Of a stretch of DNA of 26,333 nucleotides, positions 6,494 through 15,016 are shown piece after piece. The notes under the pieces are model-generated. The model saw only the letters and a list, made by a program, of their open reading frames with translations, searched no databases and was not told the DNA's origin. The position numbers and the translations under genes were made by a program. This DNA comes from Paulinella micropora (taxonomy: Eukaryota > Cercozoa > Imbricatea > Euglyphida). Position 1 is the first letter of the stretch; each line of letters opens with the position of its first letter. The stretch is from NCBI GenBank assembly GCA_009731375.1, contig BJOX01000117.1, positions 426,548 through 452,880 of the forward strand. Reading direction: 5' to 3'.

Positions 6494-7372
6494 GGTACCT
6501 CGGCGTTGGAAGTGGAGTCGGAAATGCCACCTTGGGTTTGTCACAAATGTGGCAAAAAGAATAAGTTTTGTTACACTGTATGCGTTGTTAAGGCTTGTGG
6601 GAAGTCTAATCCTCTGTTTCTTCCGCCCGCTCCTGCCTGGCGGGTGCGACTAGCGCAACAGTTGAGGGGACCTTTACGTATTAGGGACCTTGGTAGTGTA
6701 GGTGATGGGATCAGTGGGACTATGACTAGTGAATCCCTTGCGACATGTTTCGCAGGGATCCCCAGGGATGAAAAAAAAGACATGTGTCTATTGGATATTG
6801 GGTGTGCATCGGGAAATGTGCTTCTTTTTGCCTTGAGCGATGATTGGGCTGCAGTCGCTGGTATAGAGACCAGACAGTTTGAGATTGCATTCCTTAGCAG
6901 GTATGAAAAATACGGCGTATTGTGGGCCGCACACGATAACTTGATAGGGGTTTGTTTAGATAAGAGCTGTTTCTGCTCAATAAGTTCATACAATGCGTCT
7001 ATAAACCGCGTTGTGTGGTCGAAGGAGTTGCCTTTTATTCAATGGGGTGTAGAAGCTGAAGCCCCTCACGTTGATTTAATACCACGTGCGATGAAGTGGA
7101 ACAAGAACATAACAGTGTTCTTGTTCTGGAAAGGTTGGAAACCAGCCCATAAGTGTAAAGTCCTGTTGAAAATAATTAAGGACGAACGGGTAAAGTATGT
7201 CATGGTTACATATAGGTGTAAATCAAACAGCATGTCCCACGACCACAGGGATACTCTTGGAACTTTGCTCCCGCAAGGGTTTTTCCTGAAAGCATACAGA
7301 ACTAGTGTTAAATCAGCGGGAAGTGGACAGGTGTACGCGTTCCTGCTTATGGAACGCATTGCCAAGCACCAG
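6494..7372 (+). CDS. Gene A main exon: RanBP2-like zinc finger plus DOT1-like methyltransferase
   Basis: 879 nt, 293 codons, open throughout. Residues about 12-33 form a finger WVCHKCGKKNKFCYTVC followed by VVKAC. This matches the RanBP2 pattern W-x-C-x2-C-x3-N-x6-C, except that the last Cys is x4 rather than x2 away. From about residue 95 comes a class I SAM-binding motif (LLDIGCASGN, motif I), followed by AGIE at the end of strand 2, where the acidic residue usually binds SAM ribose. VFLFWKGWKP and VKYVMVTYRCKS follow as later strands. The GIE and the strand order recall the DOT1 family; the DOT1 NN motif is not evident. Substrate unknown. Acceptor GGCAG|GGTACC; donor CACCAG|GTAATA. Confidence 0.8.
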
Positions 7373-7499
7373 GTAATAATAATAATAATAATCATAATAC
7401 TGATAATAATAAAATACCCCTGTCTCATACCCCTGTCATACCCCTCATACCCCTATACCCCATACCCCTATATCCTCTCTCTCTCTCTCTGCACTGTAG
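7373..7499. repeat. Gene A last intron
   Basis: It begins GTAATAATAATAAT, then ATACCCC motifs, then (CT)n and GCACTGTAG. It combines the AAT, ATACCCC and CT modules in one 127-bp intron. Confidence 0.8.
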
Positions 7500-7685
7500 T
7501 GCTCCGACACAGAAGAGGGCCCTTTTACCCTAGAAGAGAAGGAGCAAGAAGTGGAAGAAGTGGGAGAAGAGGGCCCTTTTACCCAGGGCACTTCTACCTC
7601 TCAATCCCCAGAAGAGGGGGGGCAAGAAGTGGAAGAAGTGGAAGAAGAAGAAGAGGAAGAAGTAGGGACGACACCAGGACAGTAA
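7500..7685 (+). CDS. Gene A terminal exon: acidic C-terminal tail
   Basis: 61 codons and TAA at 7683-7685. It begins CSDTEEGPFTLEEKEQEVEE, contains two GPFT motifs about 26 residues apart, and ends in a glutamate-rich run then VGTTPGQ. Its start TGCTCCGACACAGAAGAG is a diverged copy of the GGCTCTGACTCAGACGA exon start. Phase 0 with the methyltransferase exon. An acidic tail of this kind could mediate histone or other basic-protein contacts, but that is inference. Confidence 0.75.
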   Translation, partial: CSDTEEGPFTLEEKEQEVEEVGEEGPFTQGTSTSQSPEEGGQEVEEVEEEEEEEVGTTPGQ

Positions 7686-7724
7686 TACCCTAAGTCTCTG
7701 CCCCCATTTTCTCTATCTCCTCTC

Positions 7725-9075
7725 ATTTTCTCTAGTCCATCATACCTCTCATTTTCTCGATGTCCCTCATACCCCTCATTTTCTCTATGTCCCTCATACC
7801 CCTCATTTTCTCTCTATGTCACTCATACCCCTCTCATACCCCTCTCATACCCCGCCTCTCATACCCCTCTCATACCCCNNNNNNNNNNNNNNNNNNNNNN
7901 NNNNNNNNNNNNNNNNNNNNNNNNNNNNNNNNNNNNNNNNNNNNNNNNNNNNNNNNTCCCTCATACCCCTCATTTTCTCTCTGTGTCCCTCATACCCCTC
8001 ATTTTCTCTCTATGTCCCTCATACCCCTCATTTTCTCTCTATGTCCCTCATACCCCTCATTTTCTCTCTATGTCCTCATACCCCTCATTTTCTCTCTATG
8101 TCCCTCATACCCCTCATTTTCTCTCTAATATTGTCTCTCATACCCCTCATTTTCTCTCTATGTCCCTCATACCCCTCATTTTCTCTCTATGTCTCTCATA
8201 TCCCTCATTTTCTCTCTATGTTCCTCATACCCCGCCTCTCTCATACCCCTGTCATACCCCGCCTCTCATAACCCTCATTTTCTCTATGTCCCTCATACCC
8301 CTCATTTTCTCTATGTTCCTCATACCCCTCATTTTCTCTATGTCCCTCATACCCCTCATTTTCTCTCTATGTCCCTCATACCCCTCATTTTCTCTCTATG
8401 TCCCTCATACCTCTTATTTTCTCTCTGTGTTCCTCATACTCCTCATTTTCTCTCTGTGTTCGTCATACCCCTCATTTTCTCGATGTCCCTCATACCCCTC
8501 AATTTCTCTCTATGTCCCTCATACCCCTTATTTTCTCTATGTTCTTCGTACCCCTCTTTTTCTCTCTATGTTCCTCATACCCCGCCTCTCTCATACCCCT
8601 CTCATACCTCTGTCATACCCCGCCTCTCTCATACCCCTCTCATACCCCTCTCATACCACTCATTTTCTCTATGTCCCTCATACCCCTCATTTTCTCTATG
8701 TTCCTCGTACCCCTCATTTTCTCTATGTCCCTCATACCCCTCATTTTCTCTCTATGTCCTTCATACCCCTCATTTTCTCTCCATGTCCCTCATACCCCTC
8801 ATTTTCTCTCTATGTCCTTCATACCCCTCATTTTGTCTCCATGTCCCTCATACCCCTCATTTTCTCTCTATGTCCCTCATACCCCTCATTTTCTCTCTAT
8901 GTCCCTCATACCCCTCATTTTCTCTCTATGTTCCTCATACCCCTCAATTTCTCTCTATGTCCCTCATACCCCTCAATTTCTCTCTATCTCCCTCATACCC
9001 CTTATTTTCTCTATGTCCCTCGTACCCTCATTTTCTCTCTATGTTCCTCATATCCCTCATTTTCTCTCTGTTACT
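7725..9075. repeat. 30-bp minisatellite downstream of gene A
   Basis: About 40 imperfect copies of a unit made of CTCATTTTCTCTCTATGTCC followed by CTCATACCCC, many 28 bp long through loss of one CT. Blocks of the plain ATACCCC repeat interrupt it (about 7826-7878, 8226-8272, 8575-8660). An N gap lies at 7879-7956. All three plus frames are long by periodicity and are not genes. It lies in the 3' flank or 3' UTR of gene A. Confidence 0.95.
7879..7956. other. Assembly gap (N)
   Basis: 78 unresolved bases inside the minisatellite. Confidence 0.99.
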
Positions 9076-9185
9076 CACTGTTTTAATACTTGCAACTTGT
9101 AGAGTTTTAAACAAAATTCAATCTCGATATCAAATTAATAATTGCAATTGATCCAGCAGTGAGACCATGTTGTCACTCGTGTATC

Positions 9186-9540
9186 TTAATACCCCATCTG
9201 ATACCACATGCTAATACATTTTCTTTAGGGTTTCATACCCCATCTGATACCCCGCGCTAATAAATTTTCTCCAAGTTCCTCATACCACATCTGGGGGTTT
9301 CATACCCCATCTCATACCCCATGCTATCTAATAAATTTTCTCCAAGTCCCTGAGGGGTATCATACCCCCTCATACCCTATGCTATCTAAAAAAAATCTAA
9401 GTCACTGACTGAGGTTCCTAAAGGGTAATAGGTCGAGGTGTATCATACCCCCATACCCCCCCTAGGGTAGCATACTCCCCCCCTAGGGGTATGGGCATAT
9501 GATACACCGGTGTATCATACCGGGTATCGTTTGGCTGTGA
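9186..9540. mobile_element. Irregular ATACCCC repeat block ending in the MITE-like terminus
   Basis: About four degenerate units of 60-70 bp (TTTCATACCCCATCTGATACC, then TGCTAATAAATTTTCTCCAAG) precede a run of palindromic motifs, including the perfect 20-bp palindrome ATGATACACCGGTGTATCAT at 9499-9518. The block ends GGGTATCGTTTGGCTG (9522-9537), the same terminus as the element at 516-620. No opposite terminus is visible, so this is a half or decayed element. Confidence 0.5.
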
Positions 9541-9637
9541 TAGTCGTTCCACTCCTGGGTGGTCATCCTTCCTCTCAGTTTGCCTACGGTTGCTTGTTTG
9601 TGAGCGGCCCGAGCCGGCATCTCTTGCAGCATCTCCT

Positions 9638-10079
9638 TTATAGGATTAGCGGACGCAGCCTGTGCCTTATATCGTTTGCATGCTTAGAATCAGACGACCC
9701 TTGCTTATTTGTACGCTTGGAAGGCTTTTCAGATGCAGAGGGGTGGAAATGAGATGTTGTTTGCCTTTTTCTGCTACTCTTCCTGCCATCTGATTCAAAT
9801 GTGGCTACGCGGGTTGGGTCGAAGAACCCATTCTCCTCACGCGAGTACACCACCTTTTGCCTTGTAAGCATAGATAATGTTATCAGACAAATGTCTCCAC
9901 GTGTAACTGTTGTGAGGAAGGTTGCAATAAAACGCCCTCATTGCAGGCGGAATCTCAACATCGGCAAACGGGACCCACTATTTGCTGCAGTTGACTTGCA
10001 GAAAGCCTTTTGCTTCACCTTCAGACTTATCCACTCGCAACTGCTGAATGCTTTCAACCACAGTTTTCTTCCTTGACAT
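9638..10079 (-). pseudogene. Gene C: degenerate CW-type zinc-finger-like gene
   Basis: Minus strand from ATG at 10079: MSRKKTVVESIQQLRVDKSE, then LQVNCSK, an in-frame TAG (9980-9978), then WVPFADVEIPPAMRAFYCNL and TWRHLSDNIIYAYKAK. The pattern LQ-x-x-C...W...P...F-Y-C-N resembles the CW zinc finger (W-x-Q-C, C-x-K-W, then W-x-C-x-x-N) with one or more cysteines missing. A +1 shift between 9937 and 9840 leads to KVVYSREENGFFDPTRV and a basic, Ser-rich tail ending at 9638-9640. CW domains read methylated histone H3K4. With a stop and a frameshift it is probably a pseudogene, or two exons with unresolved borders. Confidence 0.45.
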
Positions 10080-10083
10080 GCGT

Positions 10084-10299
10084 ATGGTTGATGCCCTACG
10101 GGCAAACTTGAACGATGCAAAGCTTGATCTTTTGACCGTTCAAAAAAGGACGGAGAAATGCCTATTTTCCCCGACGGTTGGCAGATTTTTGGGGTATCAT
10201 TTCATTCCAAACGAACGTCCTCTCATGCCATCTTGGCTGCGTTTTGATTGTTTTGGTCGGCTGAGCCACACGGGCAACGTGCTCGCTGCGGAGGCAAAG
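10084..10299 (+). CDS. Gene B exon 1 (hypothetical)
   Basis: 216 nt, 72 codons from ATG at 10084: MVDALRANLNDAKLDLLTVQ, ending GNVLAAEAK at donor AAG|GTAGAT. The start lies only 4 bp from the divergent start of gene C, so one of the two starts is probably wrong. Family unknown. Confidence 0.45.
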
Positions 10300-10365
10300 G
10301 TAGATGCATTTCCTTGCGATCTGTCGACTCCATTTTTTTTTCCTGTCCCTTTTTATTTGTTACAG

Positions 10366-10407
10366 CAAGCAAATGTTCCTCCGACATGGAGGTCTGTTAG
10401 GCAATCG
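10366..10407 (+). CDS. Gene B exon 2
   Basis: 42 nt, phase 0: QANVPPTWRSVRQS. The upstream intron (10300-10365) has a long T-rich tract and TTGTTACAG. The downstream intron (10408-10447) is only 40 bp: GTGTTTACTG start, T10 tract, CTTAG end. Confidence 0.5.
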
Positions 10408-10447
10408 GTGTTTACTGTGACATGGAACAGTGCTTTTTTTTTCTTAG

Positions 10448-10882
10448 ATGTCAACTATGTCGTGGCTGCTCCATTTCTCACAACAGCAAGTGCGTCAGCC
10501 TCCAGATTTGCGCAAGGATACCGACGGTTCTGTGGTTTCCGATCCTTTTCCAGCATTATGTCAGCAAACTCTCAACTCAAGCCACGACCAACGGTCTGGG
10601 AAGCAAGAGGCGAACGGAAACAACGCTCACGATGATTTTTTTGCATCAAACCGCAAATCTGTCTTCGAGACTGAGGCTGACAGCAGTGAGACAGACCCTA
10701 ACAGAAAACGAAAGCGAGATTCGCGCGGAACGCTAGTGGATTTGACTTCTGTCGACCCCAAACACCGCAAAAGGCTGGAGAAAAGTAGGAAATATCAGGC
10801 CAAGAAACGAACATCCAAGCAGGTATCTAAAAAATATCCTGAGACTAGCGCCCTGCTACGAATGCAAACCATCTTCGAAGCG
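10448..10882 (+). CDS. Gene B exon 3: basic, nuclear-type protein segment
   Basis: It starts with ATG at the acceptor (MSTMSWLLHFSQQQVRQPPD), so it may also be the true translation start. It continues with hydrophilic S/N/D-rich sequence, then basic clusters NRKRKRD and KHRKRLEKSRKYQAKKR that fit nuclear localisation or DNA contact. A possible donor CAG|GTATCT at 10829 is followed by VSKKYPETSALLRMQTIFEA, ending at donor GCG|GTGCGT. No family recognised. Confidence 0.6.
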
Positions 10883-11062
10883 GTGCGTTTGCATTATTCA
10901 ATAATGACATTAGCTTAGTGTATTGAATGCTACTCATTGTGTGTTTTGTGTTGTTCAAACAATGCAAAACCTGAAGTGGACGTGAGGAATCGAACGGGTA
11001 AGATGTTTGCGCCGTGCTGAGCTTTGTCAGTATGTGTGATTTAAATTTAGTGAAGGGACATC
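10883..11062. repeat. Segmental duplication copy 1 in gene B
   Basis: Matches 11233-11415 through GAATGCTACTCATTGTGTG, TTGTTCAAAC, GAGGAATCGAACGGGT and TTTGCGCCGTGCTG. It lacks about 22 bp of the second copy, including the clear CATAG acceptor, so its exon is probably dead. Confidence 0.75.
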
Positions 11063-11162
11063 CGCTGGCGATGGACTCTCTCCCTCTAAGGTTCGACCAA
11101 CTCAATCGTTAACGCTTACTCTATTATTTTTAATAATTTCTTCTGTGAATCATTGTTTGAAG

Positions 11163-11232
11163 CTGCTGATGCGACTGCTAAGTTACCTAAACGCAAAGGG
11201 GAAGACAAGGAAAAGGTTGCATCTCAGCAGCG
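11163..11232 (+). CDS. Gene B exon: ADATAKLPKRKGEDKEK
   Basis: Two bases plus ADATAKLPKRKGEDKEKVAS, QQ and two bases, ending CAGCG|GTGAGT. The two terminal bases join the C of the next exon to give Arg and keep the frame. The acceptor is GTTTGAAG. The phase from upstream does not match, so an intermediate exon is missing or the gene is degenerating. Confidence 0.5.
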
Positions 11233-11415
11233 GTGAGTTTGCACTCATCTAAGTGCATTGAATGCTACTCATTGTGTGTTTTGCGTTGTTCAAACTTGCA
11301 TAGCGCTACTTTGAAAGAACCACCCAATCCAAAGGGCGATGAGGAATCGAACGGGTGAGACGTTTGCGCCGTGCTGGGTTTTTGTCAGTGTTTGTGTGAT
11401 TTAGCGAATGGGACA
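11233..11415. repeat. Segmental duplication copy 2 in gene B
   Basis: Second copy of the 10883-11062 segment; it contains the exon at 11304-11354 with intact CATAG acceptor and GTGAGA donor. Confidence 0.75.
11304..11354 (+). CDS. Gene B exon: ATLKEPPNPKGDEESNG
   Basis: 51 nt, in phase with the exon at 11163-11232: R/ATLKEPPNPKGDEESNG, donor ACGG|GTGAGA. Short and hydrophilic. Confidence 0.5.
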
Positions 11416-11423
11416 ACATACAG

Positions 11424-11553
11424 TTCCCACAACCCACGCGAACAGATAATAACGAAAACGTTTTGCAACAGCTAGCTCAGCTAGCAAAAGTGTCGGACGC
11501 CGCAAGGGATACCATTACAAGTAGCGCAGGCGTGCATGGTTTAAACGACGAAG
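11424..11553 (+). CDS. Gene B exon: FPQPTRTDNNENVLQQLAQL
   Basis: 130 nt between ACATACAG and GACGAAG|GTAGCT. It starts FPQPTRTDNNENVLQQLAQL and ends SSAGVHGLNDE plus one base. Amphipathic helix-like. It joins in phase to the exon at 11763, but not to the exon at 11304. Confidence 0.5.
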
Positions 11554-11762
11554 GTAGCTTTCAACTCTTACTAATTATAAACCACAGACCCGCCTTAGAG
11601 GGGGGAGGGGGGTGGTGTATGTTTGTGACACTCGCCTAAGGTAAATATCGTGCATTCCAAAACAATTATATCAGCATCAACATTGAACCTGGGGCTAGCT
11701 CCCCTGCAAATATAAGCTCCCAACTCATTCTCGTTCCCACAAACCATGACCTATTCCGACAG

Positions 11763-11986
11763 GGGTGCGCGAATGCGGGGGTCATTATTTTCATGCGCAT
11801 GGTGTCACGGTTTGCAGTACCGTGTGCATGAAAGATAGGTTTCCGGCTCAAGTTGGGTGTTGGAAAGAGCAAGAAACGTACTGCGAGCGTTGTTTACAGC
11901 TTTGTCTCGTTGAAATCTGTGTGGAAATTTCTTCAAAGATGGCTTTTTTGCCATCTTTGAAAAAAATTCAAGCAGACGGTACTGCA
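11763..11986 (+). CDS. Gene B exon: Cys/His-rich segment (cut by gap)
   Basis: After TTCCGACAG, in phase with the previous exon, it reads VRECGGHYFHAHGVTVCSTV, continues CMKDRFPAQVGCWKEQ and ETYCERCLQLC. The spacing of Cys and His suggests zinc binding, with no named family recognised. The frame runs through a hairpin (11924-11969) to the N gap at 11987. The minus strand here is also open (FFSKMAKKPSLKKFPHRFQR), so the strand is not certain. Confidence 0.5.
11924..11969. repeat. Strong hairpin, 20-bp arms, 6-nt loop
   Basis: Arms 11924-11943 and 11950-11969 pair at 18 of 20 positions around a TTTTTT loop. The inner 12 bp (TTCAAAGATGGC) are perfect. It lies at the end of the Cys-rich exon. 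Confidence 0.8.
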
Positions 11987-11996
11987 NNNNNNNNNN
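11987..11996. other. Assembly gap (10 N)
   Basis: Ten-base placeholder gap cutting gene B. Confidence 0.99.
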
Positions 11997-12055
11997 TTTG
12001 ATTGGTTCGATTGGTTCTGTTGGTACGACTGGTTCGAATTGGTTCGATTGGTATG
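11997..12055. repeat. TTGGTTCGA-type short tandem repeat
   Basis: Six to seven imperfect units of ATTGGTTCG / TTGGTACGA directly after the gap. Confidence 0.75.
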
Positions 12056-12089
12056 CCCGTGCAAGCCTCCTACTGGCTCCATCTCTTAC

Positions 12090-12146
12090 CAATGTAATTT
12101 TTGCGACCCAAGCCTTCAATAGCCTCATCCCATGCAAGGAAATACC
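12090..12146 (-). CDS. Possible minus-strand exon: YFLAWDEAIEGLGRKNYIG
   Basis: On the minus strand, 57 nt from a possible acceptor CATTAAG to a strong donor ATTG|GTAAGAG. It codes YFLAWDEAIEGLGRKNYI. Too short for family recognition. Between here and the poly-C run at 12419 the DNA is pyrimidine-rich on plus, with no gene seen. Confidence 0.35.
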
Positions 12147-12417
12147 CTTAATGCCCTGGCACTAAAGCCCTCCCTTACTCTAACCTTTCAATTATTTTGA
12201 TTGATTCACAACCTCTAACCGCACTTATCTATTGCCGAGAGGAGCATCTACTGCCCTAGCACTGACGATCTCCAAGCCTCTCCTCAGCCTACTCTAGCCC
12301 TATTCCCTATAGACCTACTCCTGCAACTAACACTGCAATTTTGCCCTTCTGGCCATATAGCACATTGCCCTACCTAACCCTATCTAACCTTGCCATATAA
12401 TTGCCTTACCTGCACTT

Positions 12418-12418
<1 letters not shown>
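12147..12418. other. Pyrimidine-rich non-coding stretch
   Basis: About 270 bp with many CCCTA/CCTAACC motifs and no coding signal. It could be intron of the minus-strand candidates on either side. Confidence 0.5.
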
Positions 12419-12483
<65 letters not shown>

Positions 12484-12497
12484 ACACNNNNNNNNNN
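12419..12497. other. Poly-C run and 10-N gap (probable artefact)
   Basis: 65 consecutive C (12419-12483), then CACAC, close to ten N (12488-12497). Same pattern as at 3884-3942. Confidence 0.7.
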
Positions 12498-12726
12498 CTA
12501 CTCCAATGCCTAACTTAGAAGTATCTTCATGACCTCTTGCTAACCTATTTACGGTGGATTTTACCACAGCTATTACGTGACGGTTGGATTTGCTCTGCCA
12601 ACTTCCTTTTTCTCTCATATCTACGACGATTTTCTGATTCGTCCGGTGCCACTTCACTTTCACTTCAGCTGAAGCACACTCGCTGCCACAATAATAAAAC
12701 CAGCTTTCCCCCCAGAAAAATTTGCC
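12498..12726 (-). CDS. Possible minus-strand exon, unknown
   Basis: On the minus strand the frame is open from 12726 to the gap: GKFFWGESWFYYCGSECASA, then EVKVKWHRTNQK, ending NRLARGHEDTSKLGIGV. Composition is protein-like and lacks repeats. No clear acceptor is seen and no family is recognised. The plus strand also has an open frame here, with less convincing composition. Confidence 0.35.
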
Positions 12727-12826
12727 TCACAAATTCCTTCGTGAGCACAGCTCATATGCCCTGCATTTTGAAAAAGTTAGAAAAAGTAAGTGATGAAATA
12801 CGTAGTGATCATCATGATCACTTTCT

Positions 12827-12828
<2 letters not shown>

Positions 12829-12899
<71 letters not shown>
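12829..12899. repeat. (TA)n microsatellite
   Basis: Pure TA array of about 70 bp. Confidence 0.97.
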
Positions 12900-12900
<1 letters not shown>

Positions 12901-12966
12901 CTACTTTTAATTTTTCACAACCATGACAACCTCTGAACCCTAACATCACGATCTAACTTGCTGCAG

Positions 12967-13263
12967 CTCAACAATTCCTTTTCTGTCCACGAACTCACCT
13001 CAGGTGAGTTCGTGGAGGTCCTCGAGATGGAAGACCCAGATTCACTGTCATCTTGTGATGACATCATGTCTTCCCTAGAGGAAGTGTCTTCCCTCGAGGA
13101 AGGGGAAATCTGGATCACTGGCCCGGCCGGCCAGCAGCCAAAACCCAGAAAAATCACTCCAGAACCCAGAATTCTGGGTGTTGTAGAACGAACCAAGTAC
13201 TTTCCTTACTTTCCAACTTGGAACGCCCTGCGGGCGGGGGGTGCCACTTTAATGGCAATGTGA
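12967..13263 (+). CDS. Terminal exon of an unknown plus-strand gene
   Basis: After acceptor CTTGCTGCAG, 98 codons and a TGA stop: LNNSFSVHELTSGEFVEVLE, then an acidic segment with the tandem repeat SSLEEVSSLEE, then GEIWITGPAGQQPKPRK and a C-terminus VVERTKYFPYFPTW. The 18-bp direct repeat TCTTCCCTAGAGGAAG / TCTTCCCTCGAGGAAG produces the SSLEE duplication. It contains a perfect palindrome (12987-13015) and a 16-bp palindrome ACCCAGAATTCTGGGT (13164-13179). The upstream exon is not identified. Function unknown. Confidence 0.5.
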   Translation, partial: LNNSFSVHELTSGEFVEVLEMEDPDSLSSCDDIMSSLEEVSSLEEGEIWITGPAGQQPKPRKITPEPRILGVVERTKYFPYFPTWNALRAGGATLMAM

Positions 13264-13808
13264 CTGAGAGTCGATTCTCAAAACAAAAATTTGAAGTACT
13301 GAAACTTACTAGTAAATTTCTAGAATACATGTAATAGTGTAACTTCAAGTGTATACGTATACGGGGCTTATACGTACATGTACATGTAAACGTCCTTTAA
13401 TTTATTCCATTGAAGTTGACGTTGTGAATCGAATTTGAGCTTAAGCTTGTGAGTCAATTAAAGACTAGATCTAGTAGACTAGGTAGATCGCGAATTCAAA
13501 GTTATTAATACTTAGTTAGTATTACTACTACTACTATGATAAGCTATAGCTAGCTAGTATATATAGCTAGTACTGCAGCCTACGGTACAATAATAGTAGT
13601 AGTAGTACTACTACTTAGTAGTAGTATTATACTAGTTATAGTACCTACAATAGTACTAAGATACAGTGACGGTAGTATTACAGTAGTATTAATACTACTC
13701 AGTATACGTATATAGTATACTAAGCTTAGATCTGAGAGGACGGTTAATCTTTTGGTTTTAATATTAATCAATACTATGTGTTTTTTGTAACTTATGACTC
13801 TCGACACA
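13264..13808. other. AT-rich non-coding DNA
   Basis: Rich in TAG/CTA and TATAC motifs, with many short palindromes (GTATACGTATAC near 13351; TACATGTACATGTA near 13376). No convincing gene on either strand. Confidence 0.6.
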
Positions 13809-13812
13809 AGAC

Positions 13813-14037
13813 TGTCACCTCATATGTATCCTTATGAAGCAAAAGCACGATCGGGCTGCCTGAGATCACGTTAAGAAGCAGGTCCTGACGCAATCTAGTC
13901 GCCGCTGACCTAGCATCAGCAGAATCCGCCTCTTGGCCGGCAGGCGGCGGGGTTTGCGAGGATGAGGTATATATAGCGCGAACTTGTTATTAATAAAACG
14001 CGAATCATAGTATTAAAACCAAAACCTTAACGTTACA
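13813..14037 (+). mobile_element. Candidate solo LTR, 225 bp
   Basis: It starts TGTCACC and ends CGTTACA, so the ends are TG...CA with a short imperfect inverted repeat. The same four bases AGAC flank both sides (13809-13812 and 14038-14041), as expected for a target-site duplication. Inside are a TATATATA box (13968-13975) and an AATAAA signal (13992-13997), in the order of a compact LTR promoter and polyadenylation site. No primer-binding site follows, hence solo. Its GC-rich interior contrasts with the AT-rich surroundings. Confidence 0.5.
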
Positions 14038-14041
14038 AGAC

Positions 14042-14836
<795 letters not shown>

Positions 14837-14926
14837 ACATAGACGGGCCGCTGCATGCTCCGTTCGCTCGCTTCGCTCACTCCGGAGCCTGCACCGGCAT
14901 ACCTGGCTGTGGGAGATACTAAATAG
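14837..14926. other. GC-rich island between microsatellites
   Basis: About 90 bp of unique, GC-rich sequence (GCTCCGTTCGCTCGCTTCGC near 14857) inside the repeat block. No gene recognised. Confidence 0.6.
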
Positions 14927-14932
14927 AAAGAT

Positions 14933-15016
<84 letters not shown>

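Noticed and set aside
7760-9151. Three long plus-strand frames (LIPLIFSLCPSYPSFSLYV type)
   Set aside because: The 30-bp unit is a multiple of three, so all frames are open together; no start context or non-repeat sequence.
12355-12420. Telomere-like CCTAACCCTATCTAACC
   Set aside because: Only a few degenerate, irregularly spaced units; no tandem array.
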